Below are positions 22,227-30,349 of a DNA stretch of 33,551 nt, piece after piece. The stretch spans positions 1 to 33,551 of the forward strand of contig JAFSZH010000074.1 in the NCBI GenBank assembly GCA_017455685.1, in the 5' to 3' direction. Below the pieces are notes generated by a model. The model saw only the letters and a program-made list of their open reading frames with translations, was not told the origin of the DNA and searched no databases. Position numbers and translations under genes: made by a program. How positions within the stretch are numbered: position 1 is the first letter of the stretch; every line of letters starts with the position of its first letter. The stretch comes from Oscillospiraceae bacterium (GTDB lineage Bacteria; Bacillota; Clostridia; Oscillospirales; Oscillospiraceae).

Positions 22227-22260
22227 CCGCCCCGAACCGATCGGTTCGGGGCGGGTTTTC
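22227..22260 (+). terminator. Terminator after the zinc-ribbon gene
   Basis: A perfect 12-bp stem (22227-22238 with 22243-22254), GATC loop, followed by GTTTTC. It abuts the convergent DHHW gene end. Confidence 0.8.
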
Positions 22261-23656
22261 ATTGCAGGTTCCTCGGCAGAAGGGTCTGGGCGGCCAGGCT
22301 CTGGGATACGCTGATGTCCTGACACAATATCACGTCGGCGGCTCCGTGCTCCCGGGCGAAGCGGGCCACGGAGTCCCGGTAGTGCCGGTAGTCCAGCACG
22401 TACACGTTATGGTAGTGCTGGGTCAGATAGATCACGAAGGGGTTGGCGAAGGAGTCCTTGAGCACCACACAGTCGGGGGCGTCCGGCAGGTCGTGGTTGG
22501 TCAGGGTGGTGACGGCGTTGTCCCCGTTGATGAAGCAGAGATACTTCATGTTGTTTTCTTCCCGGGATTTGTCCACCACCGGGCCCCACGTGCCGTTTCT
22601 GGGGTTGGAGTCGTTCCGGATGTCCATGGTCACGTTTCCCGGCGGGATATAGGCCATCACCCGGTCAATGCGGATGGAGCTGTCCATGCCCATGGTGTAA
22701 AACAGCGGGCCCACGTACTCGCCCATGCTCACCCCGCCGTACTCGGTCAGCGGCACGGGCATGAACCCGGCGCTGCGGCAGAAGGCCTCGTAAGCGTAGT
22801 AGGCTCCCAGGGCCGTCCAGTGGTAGTCGGAAGAGAAATACAGGTATTCGTCGTTGTGCGCCACCAGGTCGTTGAAGGCGTTGACCTTGATGACGTTGTC
22901 GTTCTCCCGCTGGAACATGTAGGTCAGCACCTTGCCCTGGTCGGCGGCGCGGAGCTGCTGCAGCAGCTCTGGGGAGAGCAGGACACCCGCGCTGGTGGGA
23001 GCGGGCAGGTCGAAAAACCGGATGCCGTCGGCGGCAAGCAGATCGGCGAACCTGTTCACCAGGGCCGCGTGGTTGTCCGAGGCGTTCTGATTGAAGCTCA
23101 TGAGCGTGACCACCGTGCCGTCGATGAGCAGCGCGGCGCCGTGGAGCTTCCGCTCCTCCTCCGGGCCGTAGCCCTCCCAGTCGGAGACGGATTCGGCGGG
23201 GTCACCGGGGGGCTCCGGGGTTGGCTCGGGGGTGCTCGTCGGCTCCGGCGTGGGCTCCTCCCGGGGTTCGGGCGTGGGTTCCTCCGTGGGAGCGGGCGAA
23301 GGCTCCGGCGAGGACCGGGAGAGCAGCGCATCCAGATCGTCCTCTTCCGTCCGGCCGCCCAGCTGGGACAGGCTCACCCGGGTGGAGGTGAGGCCCCGGA
23401 GCGTTTCCATCCGGCCCGCCGCCGCCAGCCAGCTCTCCCGGCCGGGGAAGGTGTCGGAAAACCAGAGGCCGATCTCCTCAAAGTACTCCCCCCGGAGAAA
23501 GCTCTCCGCGGAGAAGGCGGGAAAGTGCGTCAGCTCCCGCTTTTCCGCGCCGGATACCTCCGGCCGCAGGAACAGGCAGAAGCCCGCCGCCGTCAGCAGC
23601 GCCAGCACCGTGAAGAACGGCGCGGCGATCTTTTTTTCTCGTTTATTCCCGTCCAC
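22259..23656 (-). CDS. DHHW/AlgX-like SGNH-type surface protein partner of MBOAT
   Basis: A 465-aa protein with a single N-terminal membrane anchor (residues about 12-30) and an external domain. The first part contains FSAESFLRGEYFEEIGLWFSDTFPGRE, common to AlgJ/AlgX/DHHW proteins. SSDYHWTALGAYYAY carries the Asp277/His279/Trp280 motif and VLKDSFANPF the predicted nucleophile Ser402, the expected acetyl-transfer triad. Residues about 116-152 are a Pro/Glu/Thr spacer. It starts at a GTG only six bases after the MBOAT stop with no clear Shine-Dalgarno, so translation probably depends on coupling. Together the pair is expected to O-acylate an extracellular polymer; which one is unknown. Confidence 0.88.
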   Translation of the reverse strand: MDGNKREKKIAAPFFTVLALLTAAGFCLFLRPEVSGAEKRELTHFPAFSAESFLRGEYFEEIGLWFSDTFPGRESWLAAAGRMETLRGLTSTRVSLSQLGGRTEEDDLDALLSRSSPEPSPAPTEEPTPEPREEPTPEPTSTPEPTPEPPGDPAESVSDWEGYGPEEERKLHGAALLIDGTVVTLMSFNQNASDNHAALVNRFADLLAADGIRFFDLPAPTSAGVLLSPELLQQLRAADQGKVLTYMFQRENDNVIKVNAFNDLVAHNDEYLYFSSDYHWTALGAYYAYEAFCRSAGFMPVPLTEYGGVSMGEYVGPLFYTMGMDSSIRIDRVMAYIPPGNVTMDIRNDSNPRNGTWGPVVDKSREENNMKYLCFINGDNAVTTLTNHDLPDAPDCVVLKDSFANPFVIYLTQHYHNVYVLDYRHYRDSVARFAREHGAADVILCQDISVSQSLAAQTLLPRNLQ

Positions 23657-23661
23657 GGCTG

Positions 23662-25089
23662 TTAAAAGCGGAAGTAGATGAAGGGGTTATAGCTGTCGCC
23701 CACCAGCGAGCAGGTGGCCAGCAGCAGCAGCGCGATGGGCACCGCGCAGCTGTGCCAGATCTCCCAGGCACCGGCCGCGAAGCCGCCCCGGGCGTTTGCC
23801 CGGGCGTTGAGCTTTTCGGTGACGAACCTGACTAGCGGCGTGCAGGCGACGGCGGCGGCCAGCAGCAGGAACATATGGTTTTTCAGCGTGGTCACGGTGT
23901 AGAAGTCCGTAAGGGCGTTGCCGAAGCGGCCCGCCATGCTCCCCAGCAGGGCAAGGACGCAGGAGAGATCGGTAAAGTAAAAGAGCACCCATCCGATCAC
24001 CACCGCCAGCAGCAGGTAGATCCGGGAGAGCACGTGGAGCTTCTCCAGCACCCGACCCAGGAACAGCCGCTCCAGGATCAAAAAAACGAAGTAGTAAAGT
24101 CCCCACAGCACGAAGTTCCAGCTGGCCCCGTGCCACAGGCCCGTCAGCGTCCAGACCACCAGCAGGTTGAAAAACCGGCGGGCAGGGCCGCAGCGGTTGC
24201 CGCCCAGGGGGATATACAGGTAGTCCCGGAAAAAGCGGCTCAGGGTCATGTGCCAGCGCCGCCAGAATTCCGTGACGGACCGGGAGGTGTAGGGATAGTC
24301 GAAGTTTTCCGGGTAGTGCAGGCCCAGCATCCGGCCCAGGCCGATGGCCATATCGGAGTAGGCGCTGAAATCCAGATAGATCTGCAAAGTGAAGGCCAGG
24401 ATGCCCAGCCAGGCCCCCAGCACGCTCAGGCTCTGCAGCTCCGCGGTGCCGCCCTTCAGCAGGGCCTCCGCCAGCGCCCCGCAGGGGTTGGCCAGCAGGG
24501 TCTTTTTGGCAAGTCCCGTGGTGAAGCGGCGGATACCGGGCAGCAGGCCGCCCGTGCCGCTCCGGCTGCCGTAGAGCTCGTCGGCGATGCTGTTGTAGCG
24601 CACGATGGGCCCGGCGATGCACTGGTGGAACAGCGAGGCATACAGCAGCACCCGCCAGTAGCTCTTCTGCGCCGCCGCCCGGCCGTGGTACACGTCGATG
24701 ACGTAGGTCATCAGCTGGAAGGTGTAGAACGAGATGCCGATGGGCAGGGCGATGGCGGCGATCTTCTCCGGCACCGGGCCGAAGAGGGAGCAGAAAAAGC
24801 CCGCGTACTTGAAAAAGCCCAGCAGCGCCAGATCGAACACGATGGCGGCGGCCAGCCAGCCCTTTTTCCCGCCCTTCGTTCCGGCGCGTTCGATCCCCAG
24901 GGCGCAGATCCAGTCCGCCATGCACATGAGCATCAGCAGCAGCACGTAGACCGGGCCGCCCCAGGCGTAAAAGATCAGGGACGAGATCAGCAGGGACGCG
25001 TTTTTCGCCTTCTGGCTCCGGCACAGGGCGTAAGCCGCCAGAGACAGGGGTAGGAAAGCATATAGAAAAATCAGACTTGAAAAGACCAT
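23662..25089 (-). CDS. MBOAT family membrane-bound O-acyltransferase (AlgI/PatA-like)
   Basis: A 475-aa polytopic membrane acyltransferase that moves acyl groups across the membrane to an external partner. Diagnostic motifs are GISFYTFQLMTYVIDVY, the LDFSAYSDMAIGLGRMLG segment, FWRRWHMTLSRFFRDYLYIPLGGNR (His280), and GLWHGASWNFVLWG with catalytic His320. About eleven membrane segments are visible and length is normal for AlgI. The ATG has GGAGGATCCTT before it. It is the first gene of a pair with the DHHW protein at 22259, six bases apart. No dedicated polymer synthase is adjacent. Confidence 0.95.
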   Translation of the reverse strand: MVFSSLIFLYAFLPLSLAAYALCRSQKAKNASLLISSLIFYAWGGPVYVLLLMLMCMADWICALGIERAGTKGGKKGWLAAAIVFDLALLGFFKYAGFFCSLFGPVPEKIAAIALPIGISFYTFQLMTYVIDVYHGRAAAQKSYWRVLLYASLFHQCIAGPIVRYNSIADELYGSRSGTGGLLPGIRRFTTGLAKKTLLANPCGALAEALLKGGTAELQSLSVLGAWLGILAFTLQIYLDFSAYSDMAIGLGRMLGLHYPENFDYPYTSRSVTEFWRRWHMTLSRFFRDYLYIPLGGNRCGPARRFFNLLVVWTLTGLWHGASWNFVLWGLYYFVFLILERLFLGRVLEKLHVLSRIYLLLAVVIGWVLFYFTDLSCVLALLGSMAGRFGNALTDFYTVTTLKNHMFLLLAAAVACTPLVRFVTEKLNARANARGGFAAGAWEIWHSCAVPIALLLLATCSLVGDSYNPFIYFRF

Positions 25090-25159
25090 AAGGATCCTCC
25101 GCAGGCCGGTTTTGCCGTGAATTTACCGACATAGTACCACGCTTTGCCCCAAACGGCAA

Positions 25160-25198
25160 CAAAAAAGAAACCGCCGTCCGGCACCGGGCGGGACGGCG
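25160..25198 (-). terminator. Terminator of the MFS transporter gene
   Basis: Eight-base arms CGCCGTCC (25172-25179) and GGACGGCG (25191-25198) are followed on the minus strand by TTTCTTTTTT, 12 bases after the MFS stop. Confidence 0.85.
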
Positions 25199-25209
25199 TA
25201 AAACGCATT

Positions 25210-26571
25210 TCAAGGATCGTCGTCGGTCAGGGCGTCCTCCACGGCGGAGGCCAGCGCGGGCTTTACGTCTCCGTGCCGGGCCAGCAGGCAGCACAGGAAG
25301 GCCAGCAGGTTGAAAAAACCGCCGTAAACGCCGATCACCCGGTAGCCCCCGGCGTTGATGAACAGGCTGGCCAGGGTGGGGATGATGATCTGGGCAGCGG
25401 TGGTGGCGACGTAATAATAGCTCATGAACCGGCCAGAATCCCGGTCTTTGCCCAGCTCCAGCACCATGGGCCCCAGATTGATGCCGATCAGCGGGAAGCC
25501 TACCGCGGCGATGACGAACCAGAGGTACAGCAGCTGCGGCCACCGGGGCGTCACCAGCGAAGCGCCGCTGTATCCCAGCACGCACAGGGCCGAGCCCACC
25601 AGCGAGCTCTTTTTCCGGCCCAGCCGGGAGGTGACGAACGCTGCCGGAAGCATCATCAGCGTGGCCAGGATCACCTCCAGCAGGTAAGGTCCCATCCAGG
25701 AGGCGGGCTGACGCAGATACCGGACAAGGTAGTTGGTGTAGTGGGTGTTGAAGCCGTTGTAGGCCGTGTAGACGCAGAAGGTCGCCAGCAGGATGCAGGC
25801 CAGGCTCTTCCTCTCCCCGCCCGTCAGCCTGGTCCGGGTCCTGTCCGAAGGGTCCGTTTTCTCGTCGATAAGACCCAGAGCGCGGTTGAGCTCCTCCGCT
25901 TCGGACACGCAGCGGTTTTCCCGCACCAGCGCCAGATACGCCAGCACCGCCGCCGCCACGCCCACGGCCACGAACAGCATGCAGTCGGTGAAGAGCGTCA
26001 CGCCGTACCGCTCCCGGATCAGCTTCCGCCCTACCAGCCCGAAGACCACGCTGGCCAGCGCCCCCATCAGGTTGAGGATGGCGTTGGCCCGGGTGCGCTG
26101 GGGCCGGACGAAGCAGTCGGCGATCAGCGCGGCGCTGGGCGCCCGGAACAGGTTCATGAAGAACACCGTGAACAGCAGCGCCAGGAAGAAGCCGAAGAAC
26201 GCGCTCTCCCCCGCCGCGGTCCGGCCGTCAAAAAGCCGCATGAAAAGAAGGCCGATGACGCCTCCCGCCGTGCCCAGCAAAATCAGCGGCGTGCGCCGCC
26301 CCAGCCGTCCGCCGAGCCGGTCGGAGAGGATGCCGAACAGCGGAAGAAAGATCAGCGCGATCACGTTGTCCACGGACATGACCGCCGCGTACCGGATGGT
26401 GCCCAGCTTGAAATGCTCCGAGAGCATCAGCGGCACGGTGTAGTCGTAGGACTGCCAGAACAGCGTCAGGGCGAAAAAGGGCAGAGAGACCCGCACCGCC
26501 CTGCTCCAGGAAAACGGAGCCGGGTCGGCGGGGTCATTTTTCGGCAGTATTCCGGCAAGAAGGTCTTTCAT
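25210..26571 (-). CDS. MFS transporter (GPH/SLC45-like)
   Basis: A 453-aa secondary carrier with twelve predicted helices. The loop 2-3 motif DRLGGRLGRRTPLILLGTAGG is typical of the glycoside-pentoside-hexuronide/SLC45 branch. A central cytoplasmic loop (EAEELNRALGLIDEKTDPSDRTRTRL) divides the two six-helix halves, and the second loop motif TSRLGRKKSS repeats in the C half. The open frame extends 24 codons upstream, but the ATG at 26571 is closer to family length and has GAGAAAG upstream (weak), while upstream codons overlap the promoter at 26617-26645. It is monocistronic. A sugar or glycoside substrate is inferred from the family only. Confidence 0.88.
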   Translation of the reverse strand: MKDLLAGILPKNDPADPAPFSWSRAVRVSLPFFALTLFWQSYDYTVPLMLSEHFKLGTIRYAAVMSVDNVIALIFLPLFGILSDRLGGRLGRRTPLILLGTAGGVIGLLFMRLFDGRTAAGESAFFGFFLALLFTVFFMNLFRAPSAALIADCFVRPQRTRANAILNLMGALASVVFGLVGRKLIRERYGVTLFTDCMLFVAVGVAAAVLAYLALVRENRCVSEAEELNRALGLIDEKTDPSDRTRTRLTGGERKSLACILLATFCVYTAYNGFNTHYTNYLVRYLRQPASWMGPYLLEVILATLMMLPAAFVTSRLGRKKSSLVGSALCVLGYSGASLVTPRWPQLLYLWFVIAAVGFPLIGINLGPMVLELGKDRDSGRFMSYYYVATTAAQIIIPTLASLFINAGGYRVIGVYGGFFNLLAFLCCLLARHGDVKPALASAVEDALTDDDP

Positions 26572-26616
26572 CGTGGTCTTTCTCTTATCCCGAACGGATC
26601 TCTCTTTCTGTGGAAA

Positions 26617-26645
26617 AGTATACCATGCCGGGGCGTCGGACACAA
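26617..26645 (-). promoter_or_regulatory. Promoter of the MFS gene
   Basis: Minus strand: TTGTGT (26640-26645), 17-base spacer and TATACT (26617-26622) preceded by TGG (extended -10). Confidence 0.65.
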
Positions 26646-26673
26646 GGACGGCCGCGCCCGATTTATTCGTGTT

Positions 26674-28269
26674 TTACAGTTCGGCGAACGCTTTTTCGCC
26701 CTTCGTGTTCAGCCAGCGCAGGAGCAGCAGCGACGCCGCATCGAAAGCCAAAGTCCAAAGCAACAGGTAGGCCGCCGCGCCCAGCCTGTAGCCGAAGAGA
26801 ACGTACAGTGCGCCCAGCAGCATGCTCACGACCCAGCCGCCGAACAGACAGATGATCACCGCGCCGCTCTGCTTGATGGGGGCCATCTCGCTGGTCCAGT
26901 GGAGGATGGGCATTTTCAGCCCGATAAAGGTGCCGAACAGCGCGGAAAACGCCGTATAGGACACTGACGCGGCCACGATCATCAGCTTCACCGGCAGCGA
27001 TGAGCCGGCGGCCGCCGCCATGCAGACCGAGGCGAAAAGCATGGGCACGCCGCTGAGGAGCAGCTGCAGCGCCGCCTTGGCCCGGAGCACCAGTCCCCCG
27101 TTCACCGGCAGGGACTGGGGGATCCACAGACTCTTCCCCTCCAGAGAGACCGACGGGGCCGCCGTGTCGATCATGGCGGAAAGCATGAAGAGTCCGGTGC
27201 AGAGGATGACGGCGGAGCAGTCCGGCCGGCCGGCCAGAAGCGCATTGAAGGTCTCCGCCACCTCCTGCCCCTTCAGCAGGATCAGCACGCCGCAGATCGG
27301 GATCAGCAGGATACCCAGACCGCAGTTGAGGATGTAGTTGGGGCTGGAGGCAAAGCGGCCCAGCTCCTTGTGGAGCAGCGCGCCGAAAGGGCTCTTCACC
27401 CTGACGGGCTTTTCCACGTAGCGCACCCTGGCCGCGGCCCCACCGGAGGCCACGGACAGGAAGCTGCGGGAGAGCAGCCGCCAGATCAGCGCCGTAAGCA
27501 GCGCCGTGGCTGCGGCAAAGACCGCCGCGGCCAGCCAGTCCCCCGTGCCGATGCGCCCGAAGAGATAGAGACCGTAGGCGGCGCCCCGGATCCTGGCGCC
27601 GTAGGTGTCGGCGCGGGTGATGATATCGGTGATGAATTCATTGGCCTTGAAATAGAAGAAATAATACCCGCCGATGAACGCCAGGGAGATCAGCACGGTG
27701 ATCATGCTCTTGTTTTTCAGCTTCACGCTGATCTTTGCCACCACCCAGCCCAGCAGACAGGAGAGCAGCAGCACGATGAACGTGACGATCAGGTACAGCA
27801 GAAGACCGCAGATCACTCTCGCGGCGGTGGCGCCCACCGTGACCCAGTAGACGATCAGCATGGGGATCAGCACGGTGGAGGAATACATGGTGCTCATGAG
27901 GTATACGTTGACCAGCCGGGCCGCCACGATGGTCCTGACAGGGATGGGCAAAGACAGCAGCTGGTCGTTGTCCTTGGCCAGATACAGGCTGGAAAAGGTG
28001 TTGAACACGCTGCCGAAGGCGCCCAGGAGTACGGCGATGACGCCCATGAGCAGGAAGTACAGCCAGTCCATGCCCGCCTCCGTCAGGCCGCCGCACATGG
28101 TAAACGCCAGAGCCAGGAACACACCGCCCAGAAAGACCACCATGATCAGGAAAAAGAACACGAACCATGCGGCGATGGATAGTTTAGAGCGCATCCTGTT
28201 CTTTTTCGCGTCGTAAAAGTAGCTCCGGAAAACCTCTCCGAGCTGCTTTTTCACAAGCACTTTCAGCAT
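26674..28269 (-). CDS. ABC-2 type exporter permease (ABC_tran_2-like)
   Basis: A 531-aa permease with about twelve membrane helices. The N-terminal cytoplasmic part (VKKQLGEVFRSYFYDAKKNRMRSKLS), followed by KDNDQLLSLPIPVRTIVAARLVNVY, is characteristic of the large Firmicutes ABC-2 permeases of the PF16949-type family. Its ATG lies immediately after the ATPase stop, with GGAGG inside the ATPase's last codons, so the two are coupled. No GntR gene accompanies this system, unlike the other two exporters in the window. The substrate is unknown. Confidence 0.88.
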   Translation of the reverse strand: MLKVLVKKQLGEVFRSYFYDAKKNRMRSKLSIAAWFVFFFLIMVVFLGGVFLALAFTMCGGLTEAGMDWLYFLLMGVIAVLLGAFGSVFNTFSSLYLAKDNDQLLSLPIPVRTIVAARLVNVYLMSTMYSSTVLIPMLIVYWVTVGATAARVICGLLLYLIVTFIVLLLSCLLGWVVAKISVKLKNKSMITVLISLAFIGGYYFFYFKANEFITDIITRADTYGARIRGAAYGLYLFGRIGTGDWLAAAVFAAATALLTALIWRLLSRSFLSVASGGAAARVRYVEKPVRVKSPFGALLHKELGRFASSPNYILNCGLGILLIPICGVLILLKGQEVAETFNALLAGRPDCSAVILCTGLFMLSAMIDTAAPSVSLEGKSLWIPQSLPVNGGLVLRAKAALQLLLSGVPMLFASVCMAAAAGSSLPVKLMIVAASVSYTAFSALFGTFIGLKMPILHWTSEMAPIKQSGAVIICLFGGWVVSMLLGALYVLFGYRLGAAAYLLLWTLAFDAASLLLLRWLNTKGEKAFAEL

Positions 28270-28977
28270 TTATTCCGCCTCCAGCTCCAGGAAGACCTCT
28301 TCCAGGCTGTCGTCGCCCTTGACCTCCTCCATGGTGCCGGCCTTGACGAGCCTGCCCTGCTTGATGATGGCCACCTTGTCGCAGAGCTTTTCCGCCACCT
28401 CCAGCACGTGGGTGGAGAAGAAGATGGCGCCGCCCGCGTCGCAGTGCTCGCGCATCATCTCCTTGAGCAGATGGGCCGCCCTGGGGTCCAGGCCTACGAA
28501 GGGCTCGTCCATGATGATGAGCTTCGGGTCGTGTATCCAGGCGGCGATGACCGCCAGCTTCTGCTTCATGCCGTGGGAGTAGGCGCTGATGGGCTGGGCC
28601 AGGTCCCCGGTGAGCTCAAAGGTGTCGGCGTACCGGCGGATGCGCTCCTGCCGCACGTCGGCGGGGATGCCGAAAACATCCCCGATGAAGTTCAGGTACT
28701 TGATGCCGCTCATGAAGTCGTAGAGGTCCGGGTTGTCCGGGATGTAGGCCAGGTCCCGCTTGCACGCCACCGGGTCCTCCCGGATGTTTTTTCCGTTGAC
28801 GGTGACGACGCCCTCGTCAAAGGACAGGATGCCCACGACGCATTTCAGCGTGGTGGTCTTGCCCGCGCCGTTGTGGCCGATGAAGCCGTAGATCTCCCCC
28901 GGGTAAATGTGCAGCGAGAGGTCGTCCACCGCGATCTTCTCCCCGTAGCGCTTGGTCAGATGTTCGATGTTCAGCAT
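28270..28977 (-). CDS. ABC transporter ATP-binding protein
   Basis: A 235-aa ATPase with Walker A GHNGAGKTT (residues 34-42), signature YSHGMKQKL (133-141), Walker B LIIMDEPFVGLD (153-164) and H-loop STH (188-190). The YSHGMKQK signature is typical of ABC-2 exporter ATPases such as EcsA or YthP types. The start follows GGAGAG. It is coupled to the 531-aa permease. The acyltransferase gene ends 104 bases upstream on the same strand with no clear terminator or promoter between them, so they may share a transcript. Confidence 0.95.
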   Translation of the reverse strand: MLNIEHLTKRYGEKIAVDDLSLHIYPGEIYGFIGHNGAGKTTTLKCVVGILSFDEGVVTVNGKNIREDPVACKRDLAYIPDNPDLYDFMSGIKYLNFIGDVFGIPADVRQERIRRYADTFELTGDLAQPISAYSHGMKQKLAVIAAWIHDPKLIIMDEPFVGLDPRAAHLLKEMMREHCDAGGAIFFSTHVLEVAEKLCDKVAIIKQGRLVKAGTMEEVKGDDSLEEVFLELEAE

Positions 28978-29081
28978 TTTTCTTTCTCTCCTGTCAGAAA
29001 AATGATCCCTATTCCCGCGGGCCGGCAGCCTGCTTCGGGCCCGGCCGTTTCGTTCCCGCGCTTTCTCTCTCCGGCGCGGCG

Positions 29082-30128
29082 TTACAGCAATCTGCGGAGC
29101 CCCTTTTCGATCTGCCCGATCCCCCTGTCCAGCAGCGGCGCCAGCAGCCGCACCGCCGCGGACAGCAGCGCGGTATAGACGATAAAGCCGACAGGCTTAT
29201 ACAGCGGCGCGCCCAGCGCCTGCTCCAGGGCAAGATACAGCGGGACCGACAGCTTGAAGAATTCCGACGCCATGAAATGCAGGGTGCTCTTCCCCGCAAA
29301 GGCCAGATACCGCCGGAGGAACGCGGCGCCTTTTCCCGCCAGCACGGAGAGCGCCAGGATCATCGCAGTACCGCAGCATCCGGTGAAGATATCCAGCAGG
29401 AACGGGCCGTTTTCCAGCAGGTGATAATCGATCATCTTCCCTTTCACGAAGGGGAGCAGGCACAGGAAGGAAACGGCTGCCGCGCCTGCGCAGAGCGGCA
29501 CGCTGCCCCGGCATTTTTCCAGAAAGGCGAACACGCTCTTCCGGAAAAAGCAGCCCAGCCAGACGAAAACCAGTACGACGCCGGTCCGGACGGCCGACCA
29601 GGAGAAAAGCCGCAGGAGCTTCATGGGCATGGATTCGTACCGCAGCGAGAGCAGCAGACGGCTTGCAAAAAAGCAGACGGCGTATACGCCGAACACCACG
29701 ACGGCCTGGACGGCCGCATCCCGCTTTTTCAGCAGCCGGACGGCAAGCTTTGCAAGAAACAGGCTTCCCAGGAACCACAGGATGTCGATGCCGAAAAAGG
29801 AGACGGTCGACGCCAGCCCCTCCAGCAGCGTGAGCGCCTTGAGGCTGCGGATACAGCGGAAGAGCAGGAAGACCGCGGAATAAAAGACGTACGCGGCCAG
29901 CAGCTTCGCGTCTTTCCCCGGCGCCTTCCGGAGAGAAAGCTCCTCGTCCCGGATGAGCAGTCCGGACAGTACGAAAAACAGCGGCATGTGGAAGAGATAG
30001 AGAAACGCCATGACAGCGCCCTCCGAACGATGGCCCAGCAGGACGCAGAGGATGCCCAGGCCCTTCGCAATGTCGATCTCTTCTATCCTTCCCTTTGGCG
30101 GGAGGGCGGTTTTGGCAGCAGCTTCCAT
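29082..30128 (-). CDS. Acyltransferase family 3 membrane protein
   Basis: A 348-aa integral membrane protein with about ten helices. The opening RIEEIDIAKGLGILCVLLGHRS places the conserved His of acyltransferase-3 proteins at the end of helix 1. LYLFHMPLFFVLSGLLIRDEE follows, as in the family of sugar/peptidoglycan O-acetylases. The open frame runs 64 codons further upstream, but the ATG at 30128 is chosen for its AAGGG site and because the extra residues are not hydrophobic in the family pattern and cover the promoter. Expected reaction is acetyl transfer to a cell-surface glycan; the acceptor is unknown. It is divergent from the dehydratase operon. Confidence 0.88.
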   Translation of the reverse strand: MEAAAKTALPPKGRIEEIDIAKGLGILCVLLGHRSEGAVMAFLYLFHMPLFFVLSGLLIRDEELSLRKAPGKDAKLLAAYVFYSAVFLLFRCIRSLKALTLLEGLASTVSFFGIDILWFLGSLFLAKLAVRLLKKRDAAVQAVVVFGVYAVCFFASRLLLSLRYESMPMKLLRLFSWSAVRTGVVLVFVWLGCFFRKSVFAFLEKCRGSVPLCAGAAAVSFLCLLPFVKGKMIDYHLLENGPFLLDIFTGCCGTAMILALSVLAGKGAAFLRRYLAFAGKSTLHFMASEFFKLSVPLYLALEQALGAPLYKPVGFIVYTALLSAAVRLLAPLLDRGIGQIEKGLRRLL

Positions 30129-30189
30129 GTGATTATCCCTTTTGTTCCGTGTTTTCGCCGGACTTGACTCCGGTCTGCTCTCTGTTCGG

Positions 30190-30218
30190 ATTATACCTGT
30201 TCCGCAGCCGGAATGCAA
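30190..30218 (-). promoter_or_regulatory. Promoter of the acyltransferase gene
   Basis: Minus strand: TTGCAT (30213-30218), 17-base spacer and perfect TATAAT (30190-30195). Confidence 0.75.
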
Positions 30219-30274
30219 CCGCCGGCCGGCGCCGAAAAAAGCCGCAGAGAAGTTGTTAATATAGCCAAAACAGA

Positions 30275-30303
30275 TTGACAAAAAGCTCCGTTTTTCGTAT
30301 AAT
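30275..30303 (+). promoter_or_regulatory. Perfect-consensus promoter of the dehydratase operon
   Basis: TTGACA (30275-30280), exactly 17 bases, TATAAT (30298-30303), about 45 bases before the first start codon. A fully consensus sigma-A promoter implies high expression unless repressed. Confidence 0.93.
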
Positions 30304-30315
30304 TCTTCATACGAA
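30294..30315. promoter_or_regulatory. Inverted repeat over the -10 of the dehydratase promoter
   Basis: TTCGTAT (30294-30300) and ATACGAA (30309-30315) are perfect complements with an 8-base centre. They cover the -10 and the expected transcription start, an ideal repressor position. Confidence 0.55.
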
Positions 30316-30349
30316 CTCATACAAAGAATTCTGCTCGGAGGGAACGCCT

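Noticed and set aside
25144-26967. 607-codon plus-strand ORF opposite the MFS gene
   Set aside because: Low-complexity Gln/Arg/His/Gly translation, antisense to a clear transporter and crossing its promoter and terminator.
28990-29060. GC-rich dyad after the acyltransferase gene as terminator
   Set aside because: Arms are imperfect and no T-run follows on the minus strand.
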